Source: Hyaloscypha bicolor E (Eukaryota > Ascomycota > Leotiomycetes > Helotiales > Hyaloscyphaceae). Taken from it: DNA of 64,000 bases. A program made the position numbers and the translations under genes. Positions 1-12,711 of the stretch are shown piece by piece. Positions within the stretch are counted from its first letter, which is position 1. Every line of letters starts with the position of its first letter. The notes below the pieces were generated by a model, which did not search any database, was not told the DNA's origin, and saw nothing but the letters and a program-made list of their open reading frames with translations. The stretch spans positions 868,001 through 932,000 of the forward strand of contig NW_020194554.1 in NCBI RefSeq assembly GCF_002865645.1, in the 5' to 3' direction.

Positions 1-1382
1 CTGGATTTATACTATAAGTTATATTAACTTAAATAGTATTTTCTAATTATACTTAAAATTAACTTTCTCTAAAATACGGTTATTTAAATTCTCTATCTAA
101 TCTAGCTTAACTATTATAGCTACTATAGTATTCTTTATATTCTTTATTATAACTTCTAGTATATTTTCTCTAAAGACTCGAATTATATTTACTAGACTAT
201 TAATACTATTATACTTATTATAATTAGCTAGGCTATATAAGCAGGCTATAAATATCTTCTCGAATTATAATAGTAACTATATTAAGTTATTTCTATAAGT
301 TCTCTTAAGTTATAGTAATAATAAATAGTTTTTCTAGACTTCTTACTAGCTAATTAATATTATTTCTTTTAGATTTACTACTTTTAGTAAGTTTTATATA
401 ATTAGCTATAGGTTAGGTTCTTTTCTTACTTATATTTATAATAGCTTTAGAAAGTATAATAGAAGAAACTAGTAAAAAATAATTATTTTCTAGTTTAGGA
501 ACTATATTATAAACTATTATATTTAAGTATTTTTATCTAAATCTAGATATATCTAGATTATTAGTAATATTAAAATAGTATTTCTTTTCTTTATATTAAT
601 AAGATATTACTATTTTTTTATATATCTTACTATATTTATAAATAGAAATATCTATAGGCTTAAAATTTGTATTAAGAATATAATTTCTTACTAAAATAGA
701 TAATTCTTTTATAAATTCTTAATATTAAGTAATTTTATTTATTTCTTTTCTCTTTAATAATTTCTTTAATACTTTATTAAATATATTAATATAAGACTTA
801 GAAGAAATTTCTTTATTCTAGGCTTATATAATAATCTAATTAAGAAAGTTATAGCTAATTTTAAGTATTTCCTAGTTATATTCTCGGAATTCCTTTAGTA
901 AGGCCTTAAAGAACTTGGTTTTCTAGTAATTTCCTAGGTTATTAGTATAATATTCTAGTATAGCCTTAATCTAATTCTTATAAATAAGAGAGATATAATA
1001 GATAATTCTTTTTTTCTTAGTATTATTAGAAATATAATAGTTCTTATATATATTTATATACTATTTCAAGAATATAAAGATATTACTTCCCTAAAACTAT
1101 AGTATTTCAGGAGCTCTTATAAGTAATAGGTTTAAATCCGGTACTAGTATATATTTATTCTTAGCTATATTAATTTTAATAATCTCTTTTATAATTAATT
1201 ATAAAGTTTCTATATTTAAGACTTTTACTAATAAGATTTCTAAAAAACTAACTTTTCATTTAAGTATATTTTTTAATTTAAGAACCAGAGTTAGAAAGAA
1301 ACTAGTTAATAATAATAAATATAATTAAGATTCGAGTTTTAATATTAGTAGTAATAAAGTAATAGCTTTTCTAGTCTTAATA

Positions 1383-1915
1383 GTCGGACTTGACGTCGCA
1401 CTAAAGGGGCCCTTCCCTTTAGTCGGGGAAAGCAAGTTGTTCCGGGAAAGTAAGATGTCCCGTACTAGCCTTTTTTGCCTTCTAAAAAACAATATTAGGA
1501 ACTAGCTATAGAAAATCTAATTAATACGTTTTATTTGCGATCTTATAGTTACCTATCATATAATTAAGGGCTAAAGTTTTAAGTAAAAGAATAAAAATTT
1601 ATAATTAAGCAAAAGTCGTAGATCTAATACTTGCGAAATGGTTACGAACAAATAATTCTTATAATTTTTGTATTTCTCGCAATTTTATTATTAAAACCTT
1701 AATAACTCTCTACCTATATCTTTTTTTAAAATTTAGAGAATCGTATCTAGTTTATAAGGCTTATATTTTTAATTCTATTACTTAGAATTATTTAAAAAGG
1801 TTAATATTTCAAGTTATTAAGGATTTTATTTAGTACGGGACATCTTGCTTTCCCGGAATAACTTGCTTTCCCCGACTAAAGGAAAGGGCCCCTTTAGCGC
1901 AATGTCAAGTCCGAC
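1383..1915. mobile_element. 533-bp element with 84-bp terminal inverted repeats (MITE-like)
   Basis: The left arm (1383-1466) begins GTCGGACTTGACGTCGCACT and the right arm (1832-1915) is its reverse complement with a few transitions. The arms keep CpG and CpA sites while the about 365-bp middle is AT-rich and codes for nothing visible. Flanks read TTA..TA on the left and TA..TTA on the right. Comparison with the uninterrupted D copy at 35160-35166 indicates a duplication of TTA or TA. That suggests a Harbinger-like or mariner-like non-autonomous DNA transposon, but no transposase is present to decide. The terminus may include the adjoining TA (1381-1917). Confidence 0.8.
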
Positions 1916-2716
1916 TATTATTTCTATTATTTATACTTTCTTTTCTATTTTATTAGCTTAATACCTATAATATTTTTCCTTAATTTTACTAAACTAGATA
2001 TATTTATTAATATTATTAAAAATAATAATAAAAATAATAAATATAATTTTACTAATTTTTCTAACTTTTCTGAATTCTCTTTTATTTCTTTACTTAGTAT
2101 TTATTTCTTTCTCTAGAAGCTTCTCTAGTTTATTTATATAATTTCTTATTTCTGATTTCTTTTTAATTCTTATTTCTAATTTCTAATTATTATTTTATTT
2201 AAAATTAAGAATATTTTCTCTTTTAGGTATCTTTTCCGGATTTAGAAATAAGCTTTTTTACTAAAACTAATATTACTTTTATTCCGGTCTTTATTATAAC
2301 TAAAAATAATATATAAATTAATAATATAACTTTATTTTCAAATACTAAAGTCTATTTCTAACTAAGATCTGACTTATATTATCTTAGTATAATTTTTCTT
2401 ATTCTATTTCCTCTATTTCTTTTCTTTCTATAATTAGCCTCTATTTCTATTATTCCTATATATTATACTAGTAACTATATCTTATGGCTAATCTATATTT
2501 AAGTTACTAGATATATTAGAAATTAATATAAGATACTAAGATTAATACTTATATATCCTTAATATTTTAGCCTTAGGCTTAAGATATTATAATAGCCCTT
2601 TTCTTCCCTAACTTACTAAGCTAATAATCCGCCTTATAGATATTTCTTAGAACTTTATAAAAGTATTACCTTAATTATAAAGTTTCTATCTTTCCTATAT
2701 TACTTATTATAAAATA

Positions 2717-3019
2717 TATAAGAAAGAAACTATAATAAAACAAAAACCCATATAAAGTATATTAGAGTATAAAACATAACTTAATAATAAAATAATAAAT
2801 TAAAAGCATAAATAGTAAAGTATAAATAATATATAGTATATAAAAGCTCAATTAATTAAATACTTATAAGGGATTATTCTCTAAGTCTATAGAAAAACTA
2901 GCTTTCTTATATGATTTCCGCAAGTCACGTGCAAAAGGCCGTGGCCTTTGCTATGTGACCTAAACCTTAAAACCGCTAAAATAATATGATTTTTGACGAG
3001 TATGGCCTGCCATACTACA
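2717..3019 (-). repeat. LTR of element D (least mutated copy)
   Basis: About 303 bp on the minus strand, starting TGTAGTATGG and ending near CTTATA. Related copies are at 33928-34377 and 54033-54328. This copy keeps GC-rich pieces that are AT in the others, including an imperfect hairpin (GTCACGTGCAAAAGGCC facing GGCCTTTGC..GTGAC, about 2924-2959). It therefore shows what the unmutated LTR looked like. The exact 3' end is set by comparison of the three copies and may be off by a few bases. Confidence 0.7.
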
Positions 3020-3520
3020 ATAGTTAATACGAATATAGTTTTAGTTAAAGGAGTTAGTTTTAGCTAAGGTTCCAAGCTATAGTTCAAATCAAGCTCGGGT
3101 TTCAAAGCTCGGCGTTTTAGTAGTCTTGGCTATACTTATTTATCTACTACTATACCTCACTTCTTTTCTTCTTAGCTTTAAATCCTTAAGATATTGGAAT
3201 TATTAATCTTTATATCTCGTTCTATTACTTTATTCCCGCTGTTATAATATTAATATAATAATAATATATAAAGTAATATATTAATTAAAAACAAATAATT
3301 ATTTTATTTTAAAATTATTTTATAACTCTTTAATATATATATATATTTAAAACTTATATTCTTTTTATTTAATAAACTTAAAATTTATAAGTTTATTTAT
3401 AGCTTTGTGAAATATTATTTATAAATTCGAGTATTAATAAAAGATATACTTAAATTAAAAATTATTGAATTAATAGGAAATATATATAAATCTCTTATAA
3501 TTCTTCTAATATTACTCTAA
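3020..3520. other. Moderately RIP-mutated spacer, no gene seen
   Basis: Between the D LTR and the Gypsy element. It holds a somewhat GC-richer stretch at 3060-3125 with several degenerate GTT(T)CAAA/AGCTCGG-like words, then AT-rich sequence. I see no open frame, RNA gene or paired ends. Confidence 0.5.
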
Positions 3521-3525
3521 ACCCT

Positions 3526-3823
3526 TGTAATATATGTGGGGTCGCACGTGACTTAAGGGCATATAATGAACTTCGGATATTGCGGGTATTAATTAGGGAA
3601 ATCGGCGGCCCTTTAACTTTATAACTAACTACTATTTATATTATAAGTATTAGGCTTATAAATTACTAATTATATATATAATATCGGGGCCCCCTATTTA
3701 GAGAGGGCTTCCCTAAACCTTATAGGAGGAATAGAGATTAGTTTTATACTAAATTTAATACTATAGTTTTATAACTCACTAATTTATTCTATTATCTTAT
3801 TACTTACTAATAAATACCTTATA
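3526..3823 (+). repeat. 5' LTR of the Gypsy element, RIP-mutated
   Basis: 298 bp from TGTAATATATGTGG to CCTTATA. Apart from one 2-bp indel near the start, differences from the right LTR are transitions, and at each site I checked this copy has T or A where the right copy has C or G. Contains CACGTGAC at 3545-3552. Confidence 0.9.
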
Positions 3824-3867
3824 AGCTAATCTCTTTATCCTTAAAAAAGGTAGTTTAATAAGTAATT

Positions 3868-6214
3868 ATGTCTCGAAATCTGCGAAATATATAATTTCTT
3901 ATTAGAGCTATTTCTATAAAAGAAGTTAACTAGATTAACCCTAATATAAGTAATAGTAAAGGCTCGTCTAATACTTTTAACGGGGCTTCTTAGGAGCCTC
4001 CGAGAGCCAGTAATAATAATAGAAATAATCCTAGTAATAATTAAAATACCGAGATTAATACCTAAGTTATTATTACCTAAGCTATAAAATAGAAATTATA
4101 TACTAAAGTTAAAGTACTTTAATAAAAGCAAGAATTAGTAAATGCAATTAACTAATATATCCTATAATTAGAGTAATATAAGAGTATTCTCAGGGATATC
4201 TTACGGTTTACTATATTTTATAGAAACTTTATTCATGAGTTTATTTTATCTTTTTTAGTAATTCCTACTAGAGAACTTCCTAAAATAGAATTAGAATCTA
4301 TTTCCTTTCTTAATATAATAAGCTTTAAAAGTAATCTTAATACTATTTATTAGAAGCCACTATATAATATCCTAAAGATATATTTAAACTAAAAGAAGTT
4401 TCTTAAGGTCCGAATACCTAACTTATATTATAGAAAGTTCCTTAAAAAATAAAGAATATTTATATCTTCCTGGGAAGTAGTTTTTAGAACCTAACCTTAG
4501 ACTTATAATAAATACTTTTCTAGAATTAACTTTATTATAAGTATTCTTAGAAATAAATCTTATAATACTTGAGAGGCTATAATAAAGTAAAACCTACTAT
4601 TATATAAGATTTATTAGAAGTAATTTAAGGCTTACTTGGCTAATATATTTCAAGTATCTTAAATCTGTTAATAAAATGCCTTTAAGAAGTTCCGAGATCT
4701 TTATTAGAAAAATAGTAAAATAATTACCGAGTTATATACTCGGATAATTAGTCTTAAAATTAACTAGAACCTATATCCTAAAAGGAACCGGATCCGGACT
4801 CTTAATACTACTTTATCTAATTATAAGACTTATTAGATACTTATATCTATTTTCTTAGAAAATAAGATAATATCTATTTGCGAGTAGCTTAAAAAAGCTT
4901 AGAAAGTAAAATATATTACTTATTTCAAATTAAAGAAAGTAAAGGCAGGAAAGTCTAGTAAGAGTAATTCTATTTCTAAAAACTCTAATTTAGTAAATTC
5001 TAATTCATAAGACTATTAAAAAAGAAAGAATAAGTTCCGAAAATTATATAAGAAACTCTTAGGTAATATTTTAGTTCCTTTAAGGCCTTAATAAAGTACT
5101 AGTTTTATTTTAGGTATAGTTTATTAAACTTATAAATAAAAAAGGCATTTCTCAAGAAATATAAAATATTTTAAGTATACTAAATAGGCTTAGTAGAACC
5201 CTAATAAGGCTAAAACTATAGAAGAATTAAGGTATTTATAGAAGCAGATTAATGCTATTATTATAAAGAAATACTTTAGAAGAAATTCTCCTAAGAAATA
5301 GAGGGAAAAAAAGACTAAATCTTAAATATTAATAATTTTAGTTATAATAAAAAAGATATATTACTTTATATAACTATTTAAGTAAGATTAATATAGTTAG
5401 AAATAAGTATCTTAGAGATATATAGCAGACTTAATAATACCGGATTAGACTATAACTTCCTTAATAATAATTAGGCTTAAAGCTAGGGCTTTATTACCTT
5501 AGCTAAATATAATTAAGAATTTATAATCTTTTATAGGAATAGATTTAAGATCTATTAAGCCTATAATTTTAAGATATTTATTATAGATAATTATAGTAAA
5601 ATATATTTTTTTAAGCTCTGGTTCTATAAATATAAGAATATTAGTTCTTATAGCCTTATCTTTAGTATAGAATTTTATAAAATAACTCTTATATAATATA
5701 TAAATTATATTAAGAAATAATAGATATATATACCTATATAGCCTAATAATATTAAGATCCTAATACTAAAAGAATTTAGTAAGAAGCTTAACTAGTATTC
5801 TAAGCTAGTACCTTAAGTCTTATTCTTAACTAAAGGCAAATATAACTATTCTAGATAATAGGCTTTATATATTTATAATAATTATTAGATTTCTACTTTA
5901 TTATATAGTTCTAATAATACTAAATAGGAGTTTTTAATATAGTAAATTAATACTTTCCGGAAAGAGGCCTTAGAAATACCTATTTATTTCCGGGATAATA
6001 AATATAAAAACTTCTTAGAGATTTTTAATTCTAATAAAGCTTTAGAACTTCTTAATCTTAATAGTATTAAATACTTTATTAATATAGATAATACGATCCT
6101 ATATAGGCCTTTATATAATCTATTAGAGATCTAACTAGAAATATTATATCTATATTTATAGGATATACTTTATAAATATTAAATAAGGCCTAGTAAAAGC
6201 CTAGTAAAAGTACC
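3868..6214 (+). pseudogene. Gag and protease region remnant of the Gypsy element
   Basis: A possible gag start is the ATG at 3868, giving M-S-R-N-L-R-N before a stop. No frame stays open beyond short stretches. Position between the 5' LTR and the reverse transcriptase implies gag plus protease. I could not identify a zinc knuckle or protease active site with confidence, because key codons are RIP targets. Confidence 0.5.
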
Positions 6215-7215
6215 TATTCTTTTTGTCTCTAAGAAAAATAAAGGGCTATGCCTTTATATTAATTATTATAGACTTAATTAAGTTATAATTAAGAATTAGT
6301 ATCTGCTTTCTTTTATTAATAAGACCCTTAACTAGCTTTAAGAAGCCAAGATTTTTATAAAGCTAGATCTCAAAAATATATATTATTAAATAAGAATTCA
6401 TAAAGAATATAAATAAAAAACGACTTTTAGGACTCGCTATAGCTATTTTAAATATCTTATAATGCCTTTTAGGCTAGCTAATATACTAGCTATATTTCAA
6501 GTATATATTAATACTATATTTATAGGGCTTCTGGATTATTTTATAATTATTTATTTAAATAATATTTTTATTTATTCCCGAAATAAAAGTAAATACTATA
6601 ATTATATTTACTAGGTACTTACTAGGCTATATAAAAATAACCTGTTTTATAAACTTAGTAAATACGAATTTAATATTAAAAAAAATCGAATTTTTAGGCT
6701 TTCTTATTAAAATAGAAAGTATTTATATAAATCCTAAATAGGTTCGTAGTATTATTAAATAACCAGAACTAGAATTATTTTATAATATTCAAATATTTCT
6801 TGGATTTACTAATTTCTATTATAGGGTTATTTACTATTATTCTCAGGTAATTATAGGCTTAATAGATCTCTTAAAAGAAATAGAAAAGAGCCAGAAATCC
6901 GGTTCCTTTATATAAATAGATAAAGTAGCTAAAAGCTTTAAGACTTTAAAAAAAGCTTTTACTATAATACCTATTCTAATCTATTTTAATCTTTCTAAGA
7001 AAATTTATATTAAAACTAATATATTAAAATTCATAATTACTAGTACTATTTTATAATAAATTAATTCTAGTAATAGCTCGAAAAAATACTAGTATTTAAT
7101 AGTATTCTAATCCCGGAAACTCTCCGGAGCTAAATATAACTATAATATTTATAATAGAGAGCTACTTATAATTATTAAAGCCTTTAAGTATTAGTACTAT
7201 TACTTTAAAAAGTCC
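6215..7215 (+). pseudogene. Reverse transcriptase-RNase H remnant (Gypsy)
   Basis: Recognisable Ty3/Gypsy motifs survive in pieces. FVSKKNKGLCLYIN matches the usual FVxKKDGxLRxCVDYRxLN block (about 6220-6285). MPFRLANILAIFQ matches MPFGLTNAPATFQ (about 6460-6500). IIYLNNIFIYSR stands for the catalytic VVYLDDILIYS block (about 6545-6580), with both Asp codons changed to Asn by G-to-A. The RNase H block FxSRKLSGAKYNY appears near 7105-7135. The RT active site is destroyed and stops interrupt every block. Confidence 0.85.
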
Positions 7216-8199
7216 AGGTTTATAATCAAGGTTATTATAGACTATAATAACCTCTAATATTTTATAGAAATAAAATATCTAGAAAGCTATTAAGTATATT
7301 AGGTAATATATCTTATAATATATAATTTTAATATTATTTATTATAGAGGCGCCTCAAATCTAGTAAACGGACCTAGTAAAAGACCTAATTATAAAGAAAG
7401 TCTTATTAATATAACTTGGCTTCTAATCTTTTAGAATAAGCTAAAGAAAGCTTTTATAATTATAATTTAGAGATTCTTATAGATATCTAAAAAATTTCCT
7501 CTTTAAAATAAGTATTATTTAATACTTGCTATATTTATAGTAACTAAGAAAAAATATTTATTATAAGACAAGTAAATAAATTATCTTATAGATTTCTTAA
7601 TTATAGAATTAGTTAAAAAGCAAGATATAGAAAGATGCCTTAAAGGCTTTATTACTATAACTAAGGTAATAGGAATATTTATAATTATATTACTTAATAA
7701 AATTAAAGACTTTTCGGTTTCTCGAGTTTTTAAATTAAATAGTTATAAATATCTAATTTCCTATATATAGATATATACGGCTACTAAAAAAGCTATAATA
7801 CTAGCCTCTTTATCTGAATTTCTTCTAGATATTATCTAGATAGCTTAGAGAAATAATTCTTAATATTAGAATATTATAAAATAAAGACTTAATAAGAAAG
7901 ATACTAAGGGAAAAGAAATCTAGAAAAATAATTCGGGCCTATTTAGGTACTATTTCAGAATTATTATATCTAATAATCCCGCTTTATATTAAGAAGTTAT
8001 AAAGCTTTATTATAATAACCTAATAATAAGATATTATAAAATAAAGAAAACTCTCGAGCTTCTTAGAAAGTTCTAGTATTAGGAGAATATAAAAGAAGAT
8101 ATTTATAATTATTATTAAGAATATAATATTTACTAGAAAGTTAAGGCAAAGAGGTATTTGCTATATAGCCTACTTAGTAGTTTACTATAGCCTAAAAGA

Positions 8200-9010
8200 C
8201 TTTAGGATAAAATCTTTATAGATTTTATTATAGGTTTACTATTATATAAGAACCTAGTAAGAGGTCCCGATTTTAATATAATTCTTATAATTATTAATTA
8301 GTACTCTAAAATAGCAAGATATATTATATATTATAAGACTATTAATTTTCCGAAGCTTAGTAAGATTATATAAGAATATATTTTCTTAATCTTTAGCTTT
8401 TCTAATAGAATTATTTCTAATTAAGAAATAGTATTTACTAGCTAGTTCTAGTTTACTTTCTACTTTTATTTAATATATAAATAGTATTTAAGTATAGCTT
8501 ATTATTCTTAGATAAATAATTAGATAAAAAGGCAAAACCAGGCCCTGAAATACTACCTGAAATATTATTATAATACTTAAAAAAATAATTAGTTTAAGAA
8601 GTTATTTTTTACGGAATTTATATATAATAATTTAAAATATTAGATTTTATAAAATATATCTTTCTATATATATTATAGATATTACCTTTAATTTCTATAA
8701 AATCCTAAGAATAGAATTATAGGGAAAGTACTAGTTATATATAGGAAACTAGAAACCCTTAAAATAAAGTAAAGAAAGCTCGAGAATTTATAGTATTATA
8801 TATAAAATAACCGGGAAACCTATTATAATAAATACTAGTTAGCTAAATACTACTTTAAAGGAGCCTAAATAATACTATTAATAAAGAATATTAAACTTAA
8901 GACAGGAAAGCTTAAGCTAAAATTTATAGGTCTATTTAGGATCCTTAAATATATTAGTAATTTAGTATATAAGTTAAAACTATTAAATATATATAATTAT
9001 TTATATCTAA
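8200..9010 (+). pseudogene. Integrase remnant (Gypsy)
   Basis: IDFIIGLL followed by DFNIILIIIN and YSKIARYI (about 8217-8325) matches the Ty3/Gypsy integrase core MDFITGLP..DAILVIVDRFSKMA. Downstream, KFIGLFRILKY and YKLKLLNIYN..LTFYIFFL (about 8918-9030) match the C-terminal KFIGPFxILE..AYKLxLP..IHPVFHVSLL block. Many codons are stops, so the enzyme is inactive. Confidence 0.8.
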
Positions 9011-9121
9011 CTTTTTATATTTTCTTTCTTAAAAAGTATATAATAAAAAAGAATTAGAAGCTATACCTATATCTTTCTAAAGAACTTCCGGAATTAGTAA
9101 ATAATAATAAAAAATAAGAAT

Positions 9122-9225
9122 AGGAAATAAAAGCTATTATTAATTACTAATAAAATAATAGAAGTAAGAAGTAATAGTATTTAATTAAATAGAAAGCCTG
9201 GCCTAAAGATTATAATATCTAGTTA
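9122..9225 (+). pseudogene. Chromodomain remnant at the integrase C-terminus
   Basis: Translates as E-x-K-A-I-I-N followed about 14 codons later by YLIK*KAWPKDYNI, with * a TAG. This matches the chromodomain pattern EVExILDxR..QYLVKWKGWPxxYNTW, and the stop falls where the conserved Trp codon TGG would become TAG. In chromodomain Gypsy elements this module directs integration to methylated-histone chromatin. Only one of the aromatic-cage Trp codons still reads as Trp. Confidence 0.75.
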
Positions 9226-11061
9226 CTTGCTTTTTCTAATCTTAAAAATTCTAAGAAACTTCTAAAATTATATAACTAAAACTATAGCTTAGAATTTAAA
9301 ATTACTTTTTAATAATCTCTTAAAATTAAAAAGAATTCTAGACTACTAAGAAAAAGGCTACTTAAAAAAAGAAAAGAACCTAAATAGCTAAAAAAAAAGG
9401 CCCGAAATAATAATAAAAATACTTTTTCTCTAGGTTTTTTTATTTATAAAGGTTTTCTAGGGTTTTATTAAAGCTTATAAGAATTATATTTAAATTATTA
9501 GAAAAAGATTTAGGATTAAGAAAGATTTATTATAGGTAAACTAGTTATAGGTATTTTAAATAAATAAATTCTAATTCCTATAAATTCCTAATTCCTAAAA
9601 TAAGAATACTAAATACTAGCCCTATTTAGGACTTAGTAAAGAATTAGCTAATATTTTCTGGAATTCGCTTATTTCTTAACGGGATATAGTTATACTATAA
9701 TAATATTAGTATTAAGAATATTAAGAGAAGTAAGTAAGGAACTTATAATAGTTATATATATTTTATAAAAGGCCTAAATTTCTAAAGTTAGGTCCTAAAT
9801 AGCTATAAATATTATATTATTAGTACTTGAAGTATTAGTAATAAACTACTTAGTAATTTTAGTAATAAACTCGGTAATAAGGTTAATATCTTAAAGGTAA
9901 ATATTATAGTATTTCTTTAAGGAATTAGTAAGTATCTAAATATATTAAAAAAAACTTATTTTTAGGATACTAATTTAAATAGTATTATTATCTGCCTTAT
10001 TAAGACAGAAAGAAGAATTCCAAAGCTTATTAGTATTTTTCTAGTCTTTAAAAACCTAATTAATAATATTATTCTCGTTAGTATAATACTATTTAGGATA
10101 TACTTTAAGAAATTTCTTAAAAATTATAATAGTATCTTTCTAGAACTAGTAAGCCTCTAATAAGTAGTAAGAAATCTGAAATTATATTAGCTTTAATAAA
10201 TATTAAAGCTAAAGAACTTACTAATATATAAAACTTAGAATTCTTATTATAATAGTTATAATTCTTCTTACTAGGTACTATGGCATATAAAGTAAAGAAA
10301 TTAATAAGCAAATACTTAAAATATTTCAAGTATCTGCTAGTAATAGGAAAAAAGGCTATAAGGTTACTTTTATACTTATTATTATATAAATGGATAATAA
10401 AGCTAGAAGAAGATATTATAGAATTAATTAAAAATAATTAAAGAAGACTTAGAAAAGAGTAAAAGAAAAGGCTAGAAAGTAATAATAGGAAAAGTTATTA
10501 TATATATAATTATTAGAAAGAAAGAAAGTATATAGTAATATAAAAAGATCCTTTTATAAAAGTAAAGAACTACCTGAATTAACTACTAGTTTTTATACTA
10601 GTTCTAATTAGAAATTAGTATAACTAATTAATATATGCTCCCAGAAGCCCGTAAATAATTTCTAGGACCTCAGAAATATTTATATAGGTTTCTTATATAA
10701 ATATTTATTAAATTCTTTCTATATAGCTATTTAGATTATTCTAATACAAGATCTAATAAGTAATATTAATTTCGTAAGATAGTGCCTTAGTACTTTGGAT
10801 TAAGCTAATTAGAATATTTAGATCCTAAACGAAATCGTAATTACTAGCTAGCCCTTATACCTGGAATATAATTATTCTTCCTTCTTGCTTACTTAGCCCT
10901 AATCTAATTAGATAATTTTTATATCTATTATCCAGATTATATTAGTAAAACTACCTCCCAAGATACTAGAAGTTTACCTTAATTAAATAATTAATTAATT
11001 AAATATTTACTAGGATAGATTAATAGATCTTAGGGACAAGATCCTAAGAGAGGGATATAGT

Positions 11062-11359
11062 TATAATATGTGCGGGGTCGCACGTGACTTAAGGGCATAT
11101 GACGAACCTCGGATATCGCGGGTATTAATCAGGGAAATCGGCGGCCCTTTGACTTCACAACCAACTACTATTTACATTATAAGCATTAGGCTTATAAATC
11201 ACTAATTATATATACGATATCGGGGCCCCCTATTTAGAGGGGGCTTCCCTAGACCTTACAGGAGGGACAGAGATTAGTTCTGTACTGAATTTGACACTGT
11301 GGTTTCACAACTCACTGATTCATTCTATTGTCTTATTGCCTACCAACAAACACCTCACA
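11062..11359 (+). repeat. 3' LTR of the Gypsy element, nearly unmutated
   Basis: 298 bp ending CACCTCACA, followed by the target duplication ACCCT. It keeps CpG, CpA and TpG sites that are TpA in the left LTR. It has CACGTGAC at 11081-11088. The switch from AT-rich interior to normal composition happens at its first bases, which marks the RIP boundary of the gene island. Confidence 0.9.
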
Positions 11360-11364
11360 ACCCT

Positions 11365-12711
11365 CTACCAGTCTTGAGTATGGTTGACCTTTTCGCGATC
11401 TACCAAACTGATATTAACCAGTGACATCTCCACTTAACATTCGAGTCTACGTGGGTCTTTACCAGATGCAGATAAATTGTTGTTAGCACAGGCGACCCCA
11501 AAATTGTACCGCTCGTATGCGAATTCCCTCTTATCGCCAAGTGCAATCTTTAGCTATAAATCAGCAACTACATGGGCTTTGTAGTACCTGAGGCTGATTT
11601 CTTTTTCCTCCTGAAATGGATAACTCAATCCTTCACCCATCTTGATTCACGGGTTGATCGCTGAGTGGATGCTTAAGGTAGCTAGTTGTGAACTCAAAAT
11701 AATGGTCAGCTGGGGGGGGGGTTGTTTCGGTAACTAAAGAATTGATCTTGCTATAGAGAAGGCAGGACAGCCGTCAATGTATCGTATTGAACGAATTTGC
11801 TGTGCGTGTCACCTTAAAGGAACAAAGATTCGCGAGGACGATGAAGTTGAGGGCTGGGTGATGTTCGCCTTTCGAGCCTACGGACCAAAGTCCGTGATTT
11901 TAGCGATATTTTCAGGTATTGCAAAACTAAAGTCGCCCCATTCACTACACAATTTCTTAACAGCTATAGATTGAAACTTGGCATAATTCAAGAGCATACG
12001 ATAAAGGAAGCTAGAATGAATTTAGAAAGCCTTAATAACTAATTTTGAATATAAAAGAAAAGCATCCAAAATAGTTATCCGGTTCGTTTCTTAGCGAAAT
12101 GCCCTAAAAACACAGACTTTGGTCCGCAGGCTCGTTAGCGCCACCGCAGCTGAGTCGCAACGTCAGCCACGCTGCAGGGTGTCGAACCTGGCAACCAAAC
12201 ACCTCTTTTTGATTGGTGAAATCTGAAGTAAGGAGAAACGAGAAAATGAAGAAAGTCTGACGTCTGTTTACAGACACAACCAGTGAGTTTCAATTGTCGA
12301 TAGCTTCCTCCAACGGCAGCAATCGAGCAATTTGAAGAATATTACATTCAATAGAAGCAATAAAATGAGGTGATGGACAGCACGCCAACCAGAATGAATG
12401 TATGTCTAGACGCCAGTTGAATTATTTTAAAACGCCGCTGTGGACTCATCCTCTATGTCTATATCGCAGTGATGCGGTTCGAATGGTACGCAGAGCCAGA
12501 CGAAAAGGGAAAACAAAGCAAATTTCACCACACCGCTTCTTCTTTCCCCCTTTTTGCAACAGTGAAAAGGAAATGTATATACAGCCGAGTCAATCCAAGC
12601 TTATCACCCTTCAAATATCTCTTATGCGCTTGATCGGCCTTTGAAGTGTGTACTCACCAGCACCGTATCTTCTGTCCACTGCAAGGTCTCTCAGCTTTCC
12701 ACTATTTAACT
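11365..12711. other. Intergenic, no convincing gene
   Basis: Normal composition. It contains a run of ten G at about 11711-11720 and two short open frames (11777-11974 plus and 12402-12644 plus) that lack recognisable motifs and splice-linked partners. The right end is the 3' flank of the transporter gene on the minus strand. Confidence 0.5.

Larger units (their letters stand above)
1..3019 (-). mobile_element. RIP-mutated retroelement D, partial copy
   Basis: Read on the minus strand, 3019 down to 1 follows the sequence of 33928 to about 36470 nearly base for base after allowing C-to-T and G-to-A changes. It starts with an LTR-like unit (3019-2717) and runs into interior sequence that leaves the window. 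Every frame is full of stops, so no protein is encoded today. A 533-bp inverted-repeat element interrupts it at 1383-1915. Family is inferred from the copy at 33.9-54.3 kb, which carries Gypsy-like reverse transcriptase remains. Confidence 0.75.
3526..11359 (+). mobile_element. Ty3/Gypsy LTR retrotransposon with chromodomain (RIP-inactivated)
   Basis: Complete element: LTRs of 298 bp at each end and a perfect 5-bp target duplication ACCCT (3521-3525 and 11360-11364). The interior carries, in order on plus, a decayed gag start (ATG at 3868), reverse transcriptase (about 6215-6600), RNase H (about 7090-7215), integrase (about 8200-9010) and a chromodomain-like tail (9122-9225). RT before integrase is the Ty3/Gypsy order, and the chromodomain places it with chromodomain-bearing Gypsy elements. 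Stops occur throughout, many where TGG or CAA would have become TAG or TAA. It is a fossil. Confidence 0.9.

Noticed and set aside
10117..10329. Open frame on minus in the Gypsy element's 3' region
   Set aside because: Composition is that of RIP-mutated DNA (Tyr, Asn, Ile, Lys, Leu only), and it is antisense to the element.
11777..12644. Two short plus-strand open frames (11777-11974 and 12402-12644)
   Set aside because: No domain, membrane or signal features and no consistent intron linking them.
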